DNA of 64,000 nt from Streptomyces griseoloalbus (GCA_014650015.1 BMUD01000001.1:166197-230196); one strand, 5' to 3'; positions 1 through 8,536 are shown, numbered from the stretch's first letter. Numbers and translations are program-made. The notes: generated by a model not told the origin, from the letters alone.

Positions 1-103
1 CCGCGGGCCGCACCGGCGAGAGCGCGGGCGTCCCCGCCGCCCACGGGATCCGCGCCGTGCACGGGCCGCGCGGGCGACGTCGGCGGCGCGCCCCGGCCCT
101 CGG

Positions 104-230
104 GGCTCACCCCGGCGACGCACCCCCGCGGCTCACCATCGCGACGTACCCCCGCGGCTCACCCCAGCGACGTACCCCCGCGCTCACCCCGGGACGTACC
201 CCCGCGACGTACCCTCGCGGCTCACCCCAG
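104..230. repeat. GC-rich tandem array over the 3' end of the LLM gene
   Basis: About five degenerate copies of a roughly 26-bp unit, with the recurring blocks GCTCACCCC and GACGTACCCCCGCG. Read on the minus strand, the first copy contains the last Leu-Gly codons and the TGA stop (222-224) of the adjacent oxidoreductase, and later copies repeat that stop with its 3' flank. No coding function is evident. The rest of 1-221 shows no gene that I can support. Confidence 0.75.
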
Positions 231-1097
231 CAGCGAAGCCAGCCGGCGCCAGGCCTCCCTCGGGAGGGTGTCCGCCGGGGCGTCCTCCACCACCTGGAGG
301 GCCACATGGTCGGCGCCCGCGTCGAGGAAGGCGGTGACACGGGCACGGATCGTGTCCTCGTCGCCCCAGGCGAAGACGGCGTCGATCAGGCGGTCGCTGC
401 CGCCGTCGGCGAGGTCGGCGTCGGTGAAGCCGAGACGGAGGAAGTTCTCGGTGTAGTTCGGGAACTCCAGGTACCGGGCGAGGTAGGCGCGGGCCGTCGC
501 GCGGGCGCGGGACGGGTCGGACTCGAGGACGACCTTGAACTCCGGGGCCAGCAGCGGGCCCTCACCGAGGGTCTCGCGGGCCTGCGCGGTGTGCTCCGGG
601 GTGACCAGGTACGGGATCGCGCCCGCCGCCCGGTCCCGGGACAGCTTCAGCATCTTCGGGCCGAGCGCGGCCAGCACCCGGTGGCCGGCGCGCATCCCCG
701 CCCCGTCCAGGTCGTCGAGGTAGCCGACCATCGTGGAGTACGGGCGGCGGTACCCGCCCACCATCGGGCCGTGGCTCACGCCGAGGCCGAGCACGAACCG
801 GCCGGGGTGGGCCGCCTCCAGCTCGGCGAAGTCCGCCGCGGCGGCGGCGGCCTCGTGCTCCCAGATGCTCTGGATGCTGGTGGCGACGACGATGCGCGAG
901 GTCGCCTCGATCAGCGGGGCGGCGTGCCGGGCGGCGCTGTTGCCGCCCAGCCACACGGCGCCGTACCCGAGCTGCTCCAACTCCGCGACGGCCGCCGCCC
1001 GTTCGCCGGCGCGTTCGGGGTCCTCGGAACGCAGCTGCGTGCTCCAGATGCCGTACCGTCCGACCGATTCCCGCAAAGAAGTGGTTGCGTCGTTCAT
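222..1097 (-). CDS. LLM-class F420-dependent oxidoreductase
   Basis: A 291-residue luciferase-like (LLM) protein of the group that uses coenzyme F420, probably an (alpha/beta)8 barrel acting on an unknown substrate. Recognisable stretches are YGIWSTQL near the N-terminus, the GYGAVWLGGN strand, TSIQSIWEHE in the middle and PGRFVLGLGVSHGP, typical of the actinobacterial TIGR03620-like branch. The ATG at 1097 has a GGAGGG about 10 nt upstream. It is the last of three co-directional genes after the UPF0303 gene, with a 108-nt gap. The stop codon lies inside a tandem repeat array. Family assignment is firm; substrate is unknown. Confidence 0.8.
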   Translation of the reverse strand: MNDATTSLRESVGRYGIWSTQLRSEDPERAGERAAAVAELEQLGYGAVWLGGNSAARHAAPLIEATSRIVVATSIQSIWEHEAAAAAADFAELEAAHPGRFVLGLGVSHGPMVGGYRRPYSTMVGYLDDLDGAGMRAGHRVLAALGPKMLKLSRDRAAGAIPYLVTPEHTAQARETLGEGPLLAPEFKVVLESDPSRARATARAYLARYLEFPNYTENFLRLGFTDADLADGGSDRLIDAVFAWGDEDTIRARVTAFLDAGADHVALQVVEDAPADTLPREAWRRLASLLG

Positions 1098-1205
1098 CGG
1101 CTGCGATCCCTCCGGTGGGGCGTGGTGATCGTTCTTCGTCCACCGCGTGCCAACCGGAGGGCCCGGGAAGTGATTCCCGGGAAACGCCGCCGTACGGGTC
1201 CCGCC

Positions 1206-1703
1206 CTACTCGGTCCGCTCGCCCAGGAACCGTTCCAGCGCCTCCACCACGAGCCGGTGGTCCTCCAGCTGCGGCAGCCCCGACACCGTCACCGCGCCGA
1301 TCACACCGACGTCGGCCACGGTGACCGGGAACGAGCCGCCGTGCGCCGCGTAGGTGTCGGGGTCGAGGCGGGAGGACTCCTCGAACGTCGTGCCCTTGGC
1401 GCGGTGACGGGCGCCCACCAGGTAGGACGCGGAGCCGTAGCGCTCCACCACCCGGCGCTTGCGGGCGATCCAGGCGTCGTTGTCGGGGCTGGAGCCGGGC
1501 AGCGCGGCGTGGAAGAGCTGCTGGCCCGCGCGGTGGATGTCGACGGCGACCGGGGCCTGCCGCTCCCGGGCCATCTCCACCAGCAGCGAGCCCAGCGCCC
1601 AGGCGTCGTCGTGGGTGAACCGGCGGAAGACCAGGCGGCGTTCCTGCGCCTCCAGCTCCTCCACGCCCGGGGTGAGTTCCGCGGAACGGTCGGACGTGGT
1701 CAC
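1206..1703 (-). CDS. UPF0303 / heme-degrading-domain family protein
   Basis: A 165-residue protein of the UPF0303 (YBR137W-like, GlcG/HbpS-related) fold. Typical stretches are FTHDDAWALGSLLVEMARER, VAVDIHRAGQQLFHAALPG, DNDAWIARKRRVVERYGSAS and AAHGGSFPVTVADVGVIGAVTVSG. The GTG start at 1703 overlaps the TGA of the upstream dehydrogenase in a GTGA arrangement, which argues for translational coupling and decides the start. The same pair of families often sits beside sugar or inositol dehydrogenases. The molecular activity is not established for this family. Confidence 0.8.
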   Translation of the reverse strand: MTTSDRSAELTPGVEELEAQERRLVFRRFTHDDAWALGSLLVEMARERQAPVAVDIHRAGQQLFHAALPGSSPDNDAWIARKRRVVERYGSASYLVGARHRAKGTTFEESSRLDPDTYAAHGGSFPVTVADVGVIGAVTVSGLPQLEDHRLVVEALERFLGERTE

Positions 1704-2776
1704 AGGGTCACCGTCACCTTCTCGTCGGCGGACCGGCGGGCCGCCTCCAGGACGTCGAGGGCGGCGGCCGCCTCCAGCGCGGTCACCGGGTTGGGGCCGC
1801 CGGCCAGCAGGGCGTTCGCCACGGCGGCGTAGTAGGCGGGGTAGTCGCCCGGGAGGGTCGGTACGGGGCTCCCGCCACCGGTCACCGGGGACTCGCCGGC
1901 GCCGACACGGCCCCACAGCTCCTCCGGCTCCGTACCCCAGCCGGCGGTGGTGGCGCCGGGGCGCAGACCGTCGCGCAGGGCGGCCTCCTGCGGGTCGAGG
2001 CCGTGCTTGACGTAGCCGGCCTTCGAGCCCAGGACGCGGAACCGCGGGCCGAGCTGGGCCGTGGTCGCGGAGACGTAGAGGTGGGAGCGGACACCGCTCG
2101 CGTGCGTGAGCGCGATGAACGTGTCGTCGTCCGCCCGCGCGCCCTCGCGGCGGACGTCCGTCTCGGCGTACACGGAGGTCACCGGGCCGAAGAGGACCAG
2201 CGCCTGGTCGACGACATGGCTGCCGAGGTCGTAGAGCAGACCTCCGATCTCTGCGGGGTCGCCGGACTCCCGCCAGCCGCCCTTGAGCTGCGGCCGCCAG
2301 CGCTCGAAGCGCGACTCGAACCGGTGGACGTCGCCGAGCCCGCCCTCGGCCATGAGGCCGCGCAGGGTGAGGAAGTCGTTGTCCCAGCGGCGGTTCTGGA
2401 AGACGGAGAGGAGCAGACCGCGCTCCTCGGCGAGCGCCGCCAGCTGACGCGCCTCGGCCGCCGTGCCGGCGACGGGCTTGTCCACGACGACCGGCAGACC
2501 GGCCTCGAGCGCGGCCGTGGCGAGCGGGACGTGGGTCTTGTTCGGGGACGCGATGACGATCAGGTCCAGTTCGCCCGCGCGGTCGAACAGCTCGTCCGGG
2601 GTGGCGGCGAGGCGTACGTCCGGGAACTCGGCGCGGGCCTGCCGCTGCCGCTCGGGGTTGGAGGTGACCACCGTGTCGAGCGCGAGGCCCTCGGTCGCGG
2701 CGATCAGCGGGGCGTGGAACACGGAGCCCGCGAGGCCGTAGCCGACGAGGCCGACGCGGAGGGGAGTGCCAGTCAT
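1700..2776 (-). CDS. Gfo/Idh/MocA family NAD(P)-dependent oxidoreductase
   Basis: A 358-residue dehydrogenase with an N-terminal Rossmann fold (VGLVGYGLAGSVFHAPLI, a GxGxxG-type loop), the conserved ASPNKTHVPLATAALEAG strand and the EKP-type motif, here VVDKPVAG with the catalytic-site lysine. A C-terminal GFO_IDH_MocA domain follows (GGLLYDLGSHVVDQAL with the conserved D-x-G-x-H). It likely oxidises or reduces a sugar or polyol. The ATG at 2776 lies 7 bp from the operator palindrome shared with the divergent ROK regulator, so control by that regulator is the obvious inference. Confidence 0.88.
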   Translation of the reverse strand: MTGTPLRVGLVGYGLAGSVFHAPLIAATEGLALDTVVTSNPERQRQARAEFPDVRLAATPDELFDRAGELDLIVIASPNKTHVPLATAALEAGLPVVVDKPVAGTAAEARQLAALAEERGLLLSVFQNRRWDNDFLTLRGLMAEGGLGDVHRFESRFERWRPQLKGGWRESGDPAEIGGLLYDLGSHVVDQALVLFGPVTSVYAETDVRREGARADDDTFIALTHASGVRSHLYVSATTAQLGPRFRVLGSKAGYVKHGLDPQEAALRDGLRPGATTAGWGTEPEELWGRVGAGESPVTGGGSPVPTLPGDYPAYYAAVANALLAGGPNPVTALEAAAALDVLEAARRSADEKVTVTL

Positions 2777-2782
2777 GCCCCT

Positions 2783-2807
2783 ACTTTGGCAACGCTGTTG
2801 CCAAAGT
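2783..2807. promoter_or_regulatory. Perfect operator palindrome between Gfo/Idh and ROK genes
   Basis: Arms ACTTTGGCAAC and GTTGCCAAAGT are perfect inverted repeats of 11 bp around a 3-bp GCT centre. The site fills most of the 55-bp gap between the dehydrogenase ATG (2776) and the GTG of the ROK regulator (2832). It is probably the binding site of that regulator, controlling both divergent units. Confidence 0.8.
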
Positions 2808-2831
2808 GCAAGCAGGGGAGACAATGGGCGC

Positions 2832-3965
2832 GTGAACAGGACGGACGACGGCATCGGCGGGGCGCACGGGGCGCACGGGGCGCACTTGGGAGTGAACCTG
2901 CCCGCCCTGCGCAGCCACAACACCGCGCTCGTGCTCGACCTGCTGCGGACCGCGGGAGCCGAGGGCATCAGCCGGCTGGAACTCGCCGAGCGGACCGGGC
3001 TCACCCCCCAGGCGGTCAGCAAGATCACGGCCCGGCTGCGGGAGGACGGGCTCGCGGCGGAGGCGGGGCGCCGGGCGTCCACGGGAGGCAAACCGCGCAC
3101 GGTGCTGCGGCTGGTACCGGAGGCGGGGCACGCGGCGGGCGTGCATCTGGACCGGGACGAGATGCGGGCGGTGCTGGTCGACCTCGACGGGACGGTGGTG
3201 GCGGAGCGGAACGCTTCGCTGGACCTGGGCGCGGGAGCGGAGGCGGTACTGGCACGGGTGGCCGGGGTCGTCGAGGCGCTGCGACCGGAGACGGCCGGGG
3301 CGACCCGCTCCCCGCTGGGCGTGGGGGTCGCCCTGCCCGGACCGCTCGATCACGGGCGGGGCGTGCTGCACCGGGTGACGGGGTTTCCCGAGTGGGACGG
3401 TTTCCCGCTGCGGGACGCGCTGGCGGGGCGGCTGGGGGTGCCGGTGGTCGTCGACAAGGACACCAACGCGGCGGCGCTGGGCCTGGCGGTCGGCGGCGAG
3501 GGCGGCTCCTTCGCCTATCTGCACCTCGGTACGGGGCTCGGGGCGGGGCTGGTGATCGGGGGGAGCGTGCACCGGGGGCCGCGGACCGGGGCGGGGGAGT
3601 TCGGGCACCAGGTGGTGCAGCTGGACGGGCCGCCGTGCGGATGCGGTGACCGCGGCTGTGTCGAGGCGCTCTGCCTTGGCGCGGTGGCGCGGGATGATGT
3701 GGACGAGGCGGCGCGGGTGCTGGGCGCCGGCGCGGCGAACCTCGTGGGCCTGCTGGACATCGACCGCGTCCTGCTCGGCGGCCGCACGATCGAGACGGCC
3801 CCGGAGACCTTCGTACGGGGCGTACGGGCCGTACTGGACGCCCGGTCCCGGCGCACCGGCGACACGGCGGTACCGGTACGGATCGCCTCCGGCCCCGGGC
3901 TCGGGGTCGCGGAGGGCGCGGCCCAACTGGTGCTGGCGCCGGTGTTCGGACGGGGGGACGGGTAA
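2832..3965 (+). CDS. ROK family transcriptional regulator
   Basis: A 377-residue repressor of the ROK/NagC/XylR type. An N-terminal winged helix (about residues 30-90, ISRLELAERTGLTPQAVSKITARL) precedes a ROK domain with the ATP-grasp-like DLDGTVV strand, the KDTNAAALG segment and the zinc signature GHQ...CGCGDRGCVEAL, in which His and three Cys are all present. The GTG at 2832 follows the operator with almost no leader. His-Gly-Ala repeats (GAHGAHGAH) precede the helix. It likely senses a sugar and represses the divergent Gfo/Idh operon and itself. An (AGGAGC)8 repeat begins 9 bp after its stop. Confidence 0.88.
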   Translation: MNRTDDGIGGAHGAHGAHLGVNLPALRSHNTALVLDLLRTAGAEGISRLELAERTGLTPQAVSKITARLREDGLAAEAGRRASTGGKPRTVLRLVPEAGHAAGVHLDRDEMRAVLVDLDGTVVAERNASLDLGAGAEAVLARVAGVVEALRPETAGATRSPLGVGVALPGPLDHGRGVLHRVTGFPEWDGFPLRDALAGRLGVPVVVDKDTNAAALGLAVGGEGGSFAYLHLGTGLGAGLVIGGSVHRGPRTGAGEFGHQVVQLDGPPCGCGDRGCVEALCLGAVARDDVDEAARVLGAGAANLVGLLDIDRVLLGGRTIETAPETFVRGVRAVLDARSRRTGDTAVPVRIASGPGLGVAEGAAQLVLAPVFGRGDG

Positions 3966-3972
3966 GACGCAC

Positions 3973-4025
<53 letters not shown>

Positions 4026-4239
4026 GACAGGGACAGAGGCGGAGGCGGAGGAGAGCCGGAGGCAGGGACGGACAGGGACGCCCGCGGTGACCCCGCCCCC
4101 TGCCGGCCGCCCGGCGGAGTTCCGACCCCGAGAGAGCCGGCCGGCGTCGGCCGAACGGGCGGATGTGTGACCCGGACGGGCGGGCGCGGCCCGGTGTCGG
4201 GGGGCGCGGTCGCCGCCCGTGCGGCAAGGTCATGTGATC

Positions 4240-5136
4240 ATGCGACTCTGCACGCGCGCGTTCCTCTGTCTGGCGGCGGCGGTGGCCGTCCTTCCCGGCG
4301 TGGCACCGGCGTACGCCGCGACCCCGCTGCCCGCCTGCACGCCCGAGGAGGACCACAGCTTCCCCCTCACCGCCCGGATCCACGGCGGCCCCGCCTCCTA
4401 CACGGCCGGCGGCGGCTTCGGCACCTGGCGGCTGGCGCTGACCAACACCACCGGGCGCCCCTGCACCGGCGTCCACCCCGTCGTCGTACTCGTCGACGAG
4501 AAACGGGCGCTGAAGCCCGCACAGCCGCAGCTGGAGTTCTACGACGCCGGCGGGCGGCCCCACCCCGTCCGCTTCGAGGCGACCGACCGGGACGAACTCG
4601 TCGGAGCCTTCGCCGACGAGGACGCCGGGTTCCCCGGGTTCGGCATCGGCCCCGGCAAGACCCTCACCGTGAAGATCCGCCTCGCCCTCACCTCGGACAC
4701 CGTGCCCAACGAGGTCACCGTCAACGCCGCAGTAGTGCAGCGCCGTGACGACGACGGCGACTGGGTCGGCCAGTCGAACGACTACCGGTTCCGGATCGAC
4801 CACGACACCGGCCCAGGCCCCGAACCCGAGCCCAAGCCGGAGTCACAGCGGGAGTCGGAAGCGGAGTCTCAGCCGGAGTCGGAGCCGCAACCGCAGTCGG
4901 AAACGGAGTCGCAGTCGCAGTCGCAGTCGCAGCCGCAGTCGGAGGCCGAGCCGCAGTCGCAGTCGCAGCCGCAGTCGGAGGCCGAGTCGCAGCCGGAGTC
5001 GCGACGCGACAGCGGCGCGTTCCCCTTCCCCGAGGAGCTCGCCCCCACCGGAACCGGCGCCCAACTCCTCGCCGTTGCCGCGGCGGCGCTGCTCACCGGC
5101 GTCCTGGCCCTGCTGCTGTCCCGCCGGCGCCCCTGA
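4240..5136 (+). CDS. LAPTG cell-wall-anchored protein with Ser/Glu/Gln/Pro stalk
   Basis: About 298 residues. It has a cleavable signal peptide (RAFLCLAAAVAVLPGVAPAYA), a globular domain of about 165 residues with two Cys (PACTPEE, GRPCTGV), and a low-complexity stalk of about 75 residues built from SE/SQ/PE dipeptides. The end is LAPTG, a hydrophobic span of about 20 residues and an RRR tail. That is a sortase sorting signal of the LAxTG type used by class E sortases in Streptomyces. GTG codons at 4219 and 4234 are alternative starts. The globular domain is not recognised. The stalk DNA is a purine-rich near-repeat. Confidence 0.75.
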   Translation: MRLCTRAFLCLAAAVAVLPGVAPAYAATPLPACTPEEDHSFPLTARIHGGPASYTAGGGFGTWRLALTNTTGRPCTGVHPVVVLVDEKRALKPAQPQLEFYDAGGRPHPVRFEATDRDELVGAFADEDAGFPGFGIGPGKTLTVKIRLALTSDTVPNEVTVNAAVVQRRDDDGDWVGQSNDYRFRIDHDTGPGPEPEPKPESQRESEAESQPESEPQPQSETESQSQSQSQPQSEAEPQSQSQPQSEAESQPESRRDSGAFPFPEELAPTGTGAQLLAVAAAALLTGVLALLLSRRRP

Positions 5137-5236
5137 CCGCCCGCCGCACGCCACGGGGTATCGGCCATTCCCTCAAGATCCGGGTCTGTTTAGGCTGAGG
5201 CGCACGCAGGACCGCGTACGGCAGGAGATCCCGCAC

Positions 5237-6016
5237 ATGGCAGACCGCAAGCCCATCGAATCGTGGCTCACCGACATGGACGGGGTGCTGATCCACGAGG
5301 GCGTACCGATCCCTGGCGCCGACGCCTTCATCAAGAAGCTCCGCGAGTCCGGCAGGCCCTTCCTGGTGCTGACCAACAACTCGATCTACACCCCGCGCGA
5401 CCTGCACGCCCGGCTGCGCCGGATGGGCCTGGAGGTCCCGATCGAGAACATCTGGACCTCCGCGCTCGCCACCGCCAAGTTCCTGGACGACCAGCGTCCG
5501 AACGGCTCGGCCTACGCCATCGGCGAGGCCGGCCTGACCACCGCCCTGCACGACATCGGCTACATCCTCACCGACCACGAGCCCGACTACGTCGTTCTCG
5601 GAGAGACCCGCACGTACTCCTTCGAGGCCATGACGAAGGCGGTCCGCCTGATCAACGACGGCGCCCGTTTCATCTGCACCAACCCCGACGAGACCGGCCC
5701 CTCCGCCGAGGGACCGCTCCCGGCGACCGGCGCGGTGGCCGCGCTGATCACCAAGGCGACCGGCAAGCAGCCGTACTTCGCGGGCAAGCCGAACCCGCTG
5801 ATGATGCGCACCGGGCTCAACACCATCGGGGCGCACTCCGAGAGCAGCGCGATGATCGGCGACCGCATGGACACCGACGTCCTGGCCGGCATCGAGGCCG
5901 GGATGCAGACCTTCCTGGTGCTCACCGGCCTGACCAGGCCCGAGCAGGTGGAGAACTACCCGTACCGGCCGTCCCAGGTCGTCGACTCCATCGCGGACCT
6001 GGTCGACCTGATCTGA
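5237..6016 (+). CDS. HAD-IIA (NagD-like) phosphatase
   Basis: A 259-residue HAD-superfamily hydrolase with all four motifs: WLTDMDGVL (nucleophile Asp and general-acid Asp), LVLTNNS, the Lys of FAGKPNPLMM, and MIGDRMDTDVLAGIEAG. The C2-cap length is that of subfamily IIA (NagD/PGP-type phosphatases of small phosphorylated metabolites). The ATG at 5237 has AGGAG 10 nt upstream. It sits between the LAPTG surface protein and the sortase-like gene, with no obvious functional link. Fold is certain; substrate is unknown. Confidence 0.9.
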   Translation: MADRKPIESWLTDMDGVLIHEGVPIPGADAFIKKLRESGRPFLVLTNNSIYTPRDLHARLRRMGLEVPIENIWTSALATAKFLDDQRPNGSAYAIGEAGLTTALHDIGYILTDHEPDYVVLGETRTYSFEAMTKAVRLINDGARFICTNPDETGPSAEGPLPATGAVAALITKATGKQPYFAGKPNPLMMRTGLNTIGAHSESSAMIGDRMDTDVLAGIEAGMQTFLVLTGLTRPEQVENYPYRPSQVVDSIADLVDLI

Positions 6017-6082
6017 CGGCGTTCACCCGTACGGAGTAGCCGCCGCGCGCGCGGGGATGCGGGGCCGGACCCCGCGCGGGAC

Positions 6083-6100
6083 CCTCCAGATGTCTGGAGG
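6083..6100 (+). promoter_or_regulatory. Perfect palindrome containing the sortase-like gene's ribosome binding site
   Basis: CCTCCAGATGTCTGGAGG is a perfect inverted repeat with 8-bp arms and a 2-bp centre. The GGAGG at 6096-6100 is the Shine-Dalgarno of the ATG at 6107. In RNA the site could pair with the upstream CCTCC, although a 2-nt loop would require opening one or two base pairs. As DNA it could equally be a repressor operator. Confidence 0.65.
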
Positions 6101-6106
6101 TTCACG

Positions 6107-6874
6107 ATGGGCTCCCCTGCGAAACACTCTCTGTACGGGCTGACCATGGCGGACAAGGAACACGAGGAGTGCGAGGCACACGAGGACCGCGCGGGGCACG
6201 AGGAGGACGAGAAGCGCTTCCCGTCCGGTACCGGGCGGCTGCTCGCCGGCGTGGCATGGGTGGTGCTGCTGCTCGGGGTGTGGCTGTGGGGTCGTGAGCC
6301 GGCCGGCGTACCCACCGGGACGGCCGGGCAGCCCGCCACCGGTGACATGGCGGCGGCCGGACGGCCGCCCCGGGTGGACCCGTCCGCCGCGCACCGCCCC
6401 CCGGACTCCGCCCTGCCGCAGCGCCTCGACATCCCCGGGCTCGGCGTGCGGGCGCCGGTGGTCGCCGTCGCCGGTGACCCGGCCGGGCGCGGGGCTCTCG
6501 ACGCGCCGCCGTCCGAACTGGCGGGCGCTGTCGGGTGGTACACGGACGGGGTGGCGCCGGGAGGGTCCGGCACCGCGGTGATGGTGGGGCGCGTCGGCGC
6601 CGGGAACCGGCCCGGCGTCTTCCCCCGGGTGCGTACGCTCCGGCCCGGCCAGGAGATCCGGGTGGTCCGCGCGGACGCGCGCGTCACCGAGTTCACCGTC
6701 GAGGACGTCCAGGTCCTCGCCCCGGACCGTCTCGCCGCCCGGCAGGTCTACGGTCCGCGCCCCGCCGGCCGGGCCGGACTCCGGCTGGTCGTCTGCGAGC
6801 ACGCCGACCGGGCGACCGGCACCTGCACGGCCGGCGTGGTCGTCTCGGCGTACCTGACCGGAACGGGCCGCTGA
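6107..6874 (+). CDS. Class F sortase-like membrane protein, catalytic His replaced
   Basis: A 255-residue protein with an acidic cytoplasmic N-terminus, one membrane span (about residues 46-64, LLAGVAWVVLLLGVWLWG) and an extracellular sortase domain from about 105 (RLDIPGLGVRAPV). The sortase Cys is present in LRLVVCEHADR (about residue 230), and an Arg follows in ADRATG. In class F sortases the catalytic His sits in a VGHVDS-type motif; here the segment reads MVGRVGAG, with Arg at about residue 162. Transpeptidase activity is therefore doubtful. The ATG at 6107 is fixed by GGAGG 6 nt upstream. Confidence 0.78.
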   Translation: MGSPAKHSLYGLTMADKEHEECEAHEDRAGHEEDEKRFPSGTGRLLAGVAWVVLLLGVWLWGREPAGVPTGTAGQPATGDMAAAGRPPRVDPSAAHRPPDSALPQRLDIPGLGVRAPVVAVAGDPAGRGALDAPPSELAGAVGWYTDGVAPGGSGTAVMVGRVGAGNRPGVFPRVRTLRPGQEIRVVRADARVTEFTVEDVQVLAPDRLAARQVYGPRPAGRAGLRLVVCEHADRATGTCTAGVVVSAYLTGTGR

Positions 6875-7080
6875 CAGCCCGGAGAGCGGCCTGCGCAGAG
6901 CCCGGAAAGCGGCCTTCGCAGAGCCCGAAGCTCGGCCCTTCGCAGCCCCCGGAGCTCGGCCCTTCGTAGAGCCCGAAGCTCGGCCCTTCGCAGCCCCCGG
7001 AGCCCGGGCCTGCCCCCGGAGCCCGGCCCTTCGCAGAGCCCGAAGCTCGGGCCTGCCCTCGGAGCCCGCCAGAGGGAGAC
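6875..7080. repeat. Intergenic array of about 24-bp GC-rich units
   Basis: At least six degenerate copies of a 23-25-bp unit containing GAGCCCGAAGCTCGGCCC and TTCGCAG, starting directly after the sortase-like stop codon (6872-6874). Many copies contain short inverted repeats (GAGC...GCTC) and could fold. From 7081 to 7495 I see no gene; the last 50 bp hold the GH6 promoter and leader, with CACTTG-GAA-CAAGTG at 7464-7478. Confidence 0.75.
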
Positions 7081-7495
7081 CCTTCGCCCGGCCCGGTCGA
7101 CGACCCGCTCCCCGGAGGCCGCCGACCGGACCAGGTCCTCGACCGCGCGGGCACGGGCCGCGGGAGTGACCCGGCGAGCCGCGCGGGAGGCGCGATGGCC
7201 CCTGGGCGCGCAGGAGCACCGGCCGGGGTGCCCCGGCCGGGGTCGGTGGGCACGACTCTAGAGGGAAGGACGGGCCGGGCGCAGGGACGATTGACGCCAA
7301 GTCTCCGGTCGATCGCGGCCGGTGATCATCGCAGGTGGCCCCGCCCGCCGGCGTCCGCGCAACCCGCGCGCCCGCGCGTGACACCGGGCTGTAACAGCTG
7401 ATGGGGAAGGCGCGTTCGGCCTCGTGGGCGTCCCGGGACGTATGTCAGGATTGGGGCTCGGAACACTTGGAACAAGTGCACCCAAGGGGGGTTGG

Positions 7496-8536
7496 ATGTA
7501 CGGCAGTAGGGGGGTCGGGGCGTTCGCTGGGGGGCGGGCGTCCGCAGCGGTGCTGGGGGCGGCACTGCTGATCACGGGGTGTTCCTCCTCCGGCGACGAC
7601 AAGGGGGAGGACCAGGGGGAAGCGGCCGGTGCGGTGATCACGCAGCAGCCGAAGGAGGCCGACCCGTTCTGGGTCAACCCCGACGGCGTCGCCGCGCGGA
7701 AGGTCGCCGAACTGCACAAGGACGGCAAGAAGACGGAGTCCGAGCAGATCCGCAAGATCGCCGAACAGCCGGTCGGCGAGTGGATCAGCCCGGAGAACCC
7801 GGAGGAACAGGCGCGCGGTTTCACCGAGGCCGCCGACAAGGCGGGCCGCACCGCGCTGCTCGTCCTCTACAACGTCCCGCACCGCGACTGCGGCCAGTAC
7901 TCGCAGGGCGGCGCCGCCGACGGCAACGCGTACCGCGCCTTCGTCGACGGGGTGGCCAAGGGCATCGGGGACCGGCCGGCGACGGTGATACTGGAGCCCG
8001 ACGCGGTGCTGCACCTGGTGGACGGCTGCACTCCGGAGCAGTTCCACGAGGAGCGCTACGACCTCCTCAAGGGCGCCATCGCCAAGCTGAAGGCCCTGAA
8101 GAACACCAAGGTGTACCTGGACGCGGGCAACGCCGGCTGGGGCAACCCCGACCAGATCCACGAGCCGCTCACGTGGGCGGGCATCGACCAGGCCGACGGT
8201 TTCTCGGTGAACGTCTCCAACTTCTACTCCACCGAGGACTCCATCGCCTACGGCAAGCAGCTCTCCGCCAAGGTCGGCGACAAGCCCTTCGTCATCGACA
8301 CCAGCCGCAACGGCAACGGGCCCTACACCGAGGGCGCCGCGGACGAGCGCTGGTGCAACCCGCCCGGCCGCGCGCTGGGCGAGACCCCGACGGTGGAGAC
8401 GGCGGACCCGCTGGTCGACGCCTACCTGTGGGTGAAGCGGCCCGGGGAGTCGGACGGGGAGTGCAAGGGCGGCCCCAAGGCGGGCGAATGGTGGCCGGAG
8501 TACGCCCTGAAACTGGCCCAGGGGTCGACGACCTAA
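7496..8536 (+). CDS. cslZ: GH6 family secreted lipoprotein (endoglucanase-like, CslZ)
   Basis: A 346-residue glycoside hydrolase family 6 protein. It has a lipoprotein signal (LGAALLITGC, lipobox Cys about residue 23), the GH6 acid motif NVPHRDCGQYSQGG, the VILEPDAVLHL strand and the terminal DAYLWVKRPGESDGEC substrate loop. It probably trims the beta-glucan or chitin-like polymer made by CslA at hyphal tips, because the homologous gene sits next to glxA and cslA in S. coelicolor. The ATG at 7496 has AAGGGGGG 5 nt upstream; an ATG at 7442 is a weaker alternative. It converges on glxA. Confidence 0.85.
   Translation: MYGSRGVGAFAGGRASAAVLGAALLITGCSSSGDDKGEDQGEAAGAVITQQPKEADPFWVNPDGVAARKVAELHKDGKKTESEQIRKIAEQPVGEWISPENPEEQARGFTEAADKAGRTALLVLYNVPHRDCGQYSQGGAADGNAYRAFVDGVAKGIGDRPATVILEPDAVLHLVDGCTPEQFHEERYDLLKGAIAKLKALKNTKVYLDAGNAGWGNPDQIHEPLTWAGIDQADGFSVNVSNFYSTEDSIAYGKQLSAKVGDKPFVIDTSRNGNGPYTEGAADERWCNPPGRALGETPTVETADPLVDAYLWVKRPGESDGECKGGPKAGEWWPEYALKLAQGSTT

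Noticed and set aside
57-1832. A 591-codon open frame on the plus strand
   Set aside because: It is antisense to the LLM and UPF0303 genes, both of which match known families, and it has Arg/Gly/Ala-biased content typical of high-GC shadow frames.
6890-7401. Gene in the repeat-rich gap before the GH6 gene
   Set aside because: Open frames there are repeat translations (Leu/Gly/Ser/Ala/Lys/Arg-rich) without start context or family similarity.
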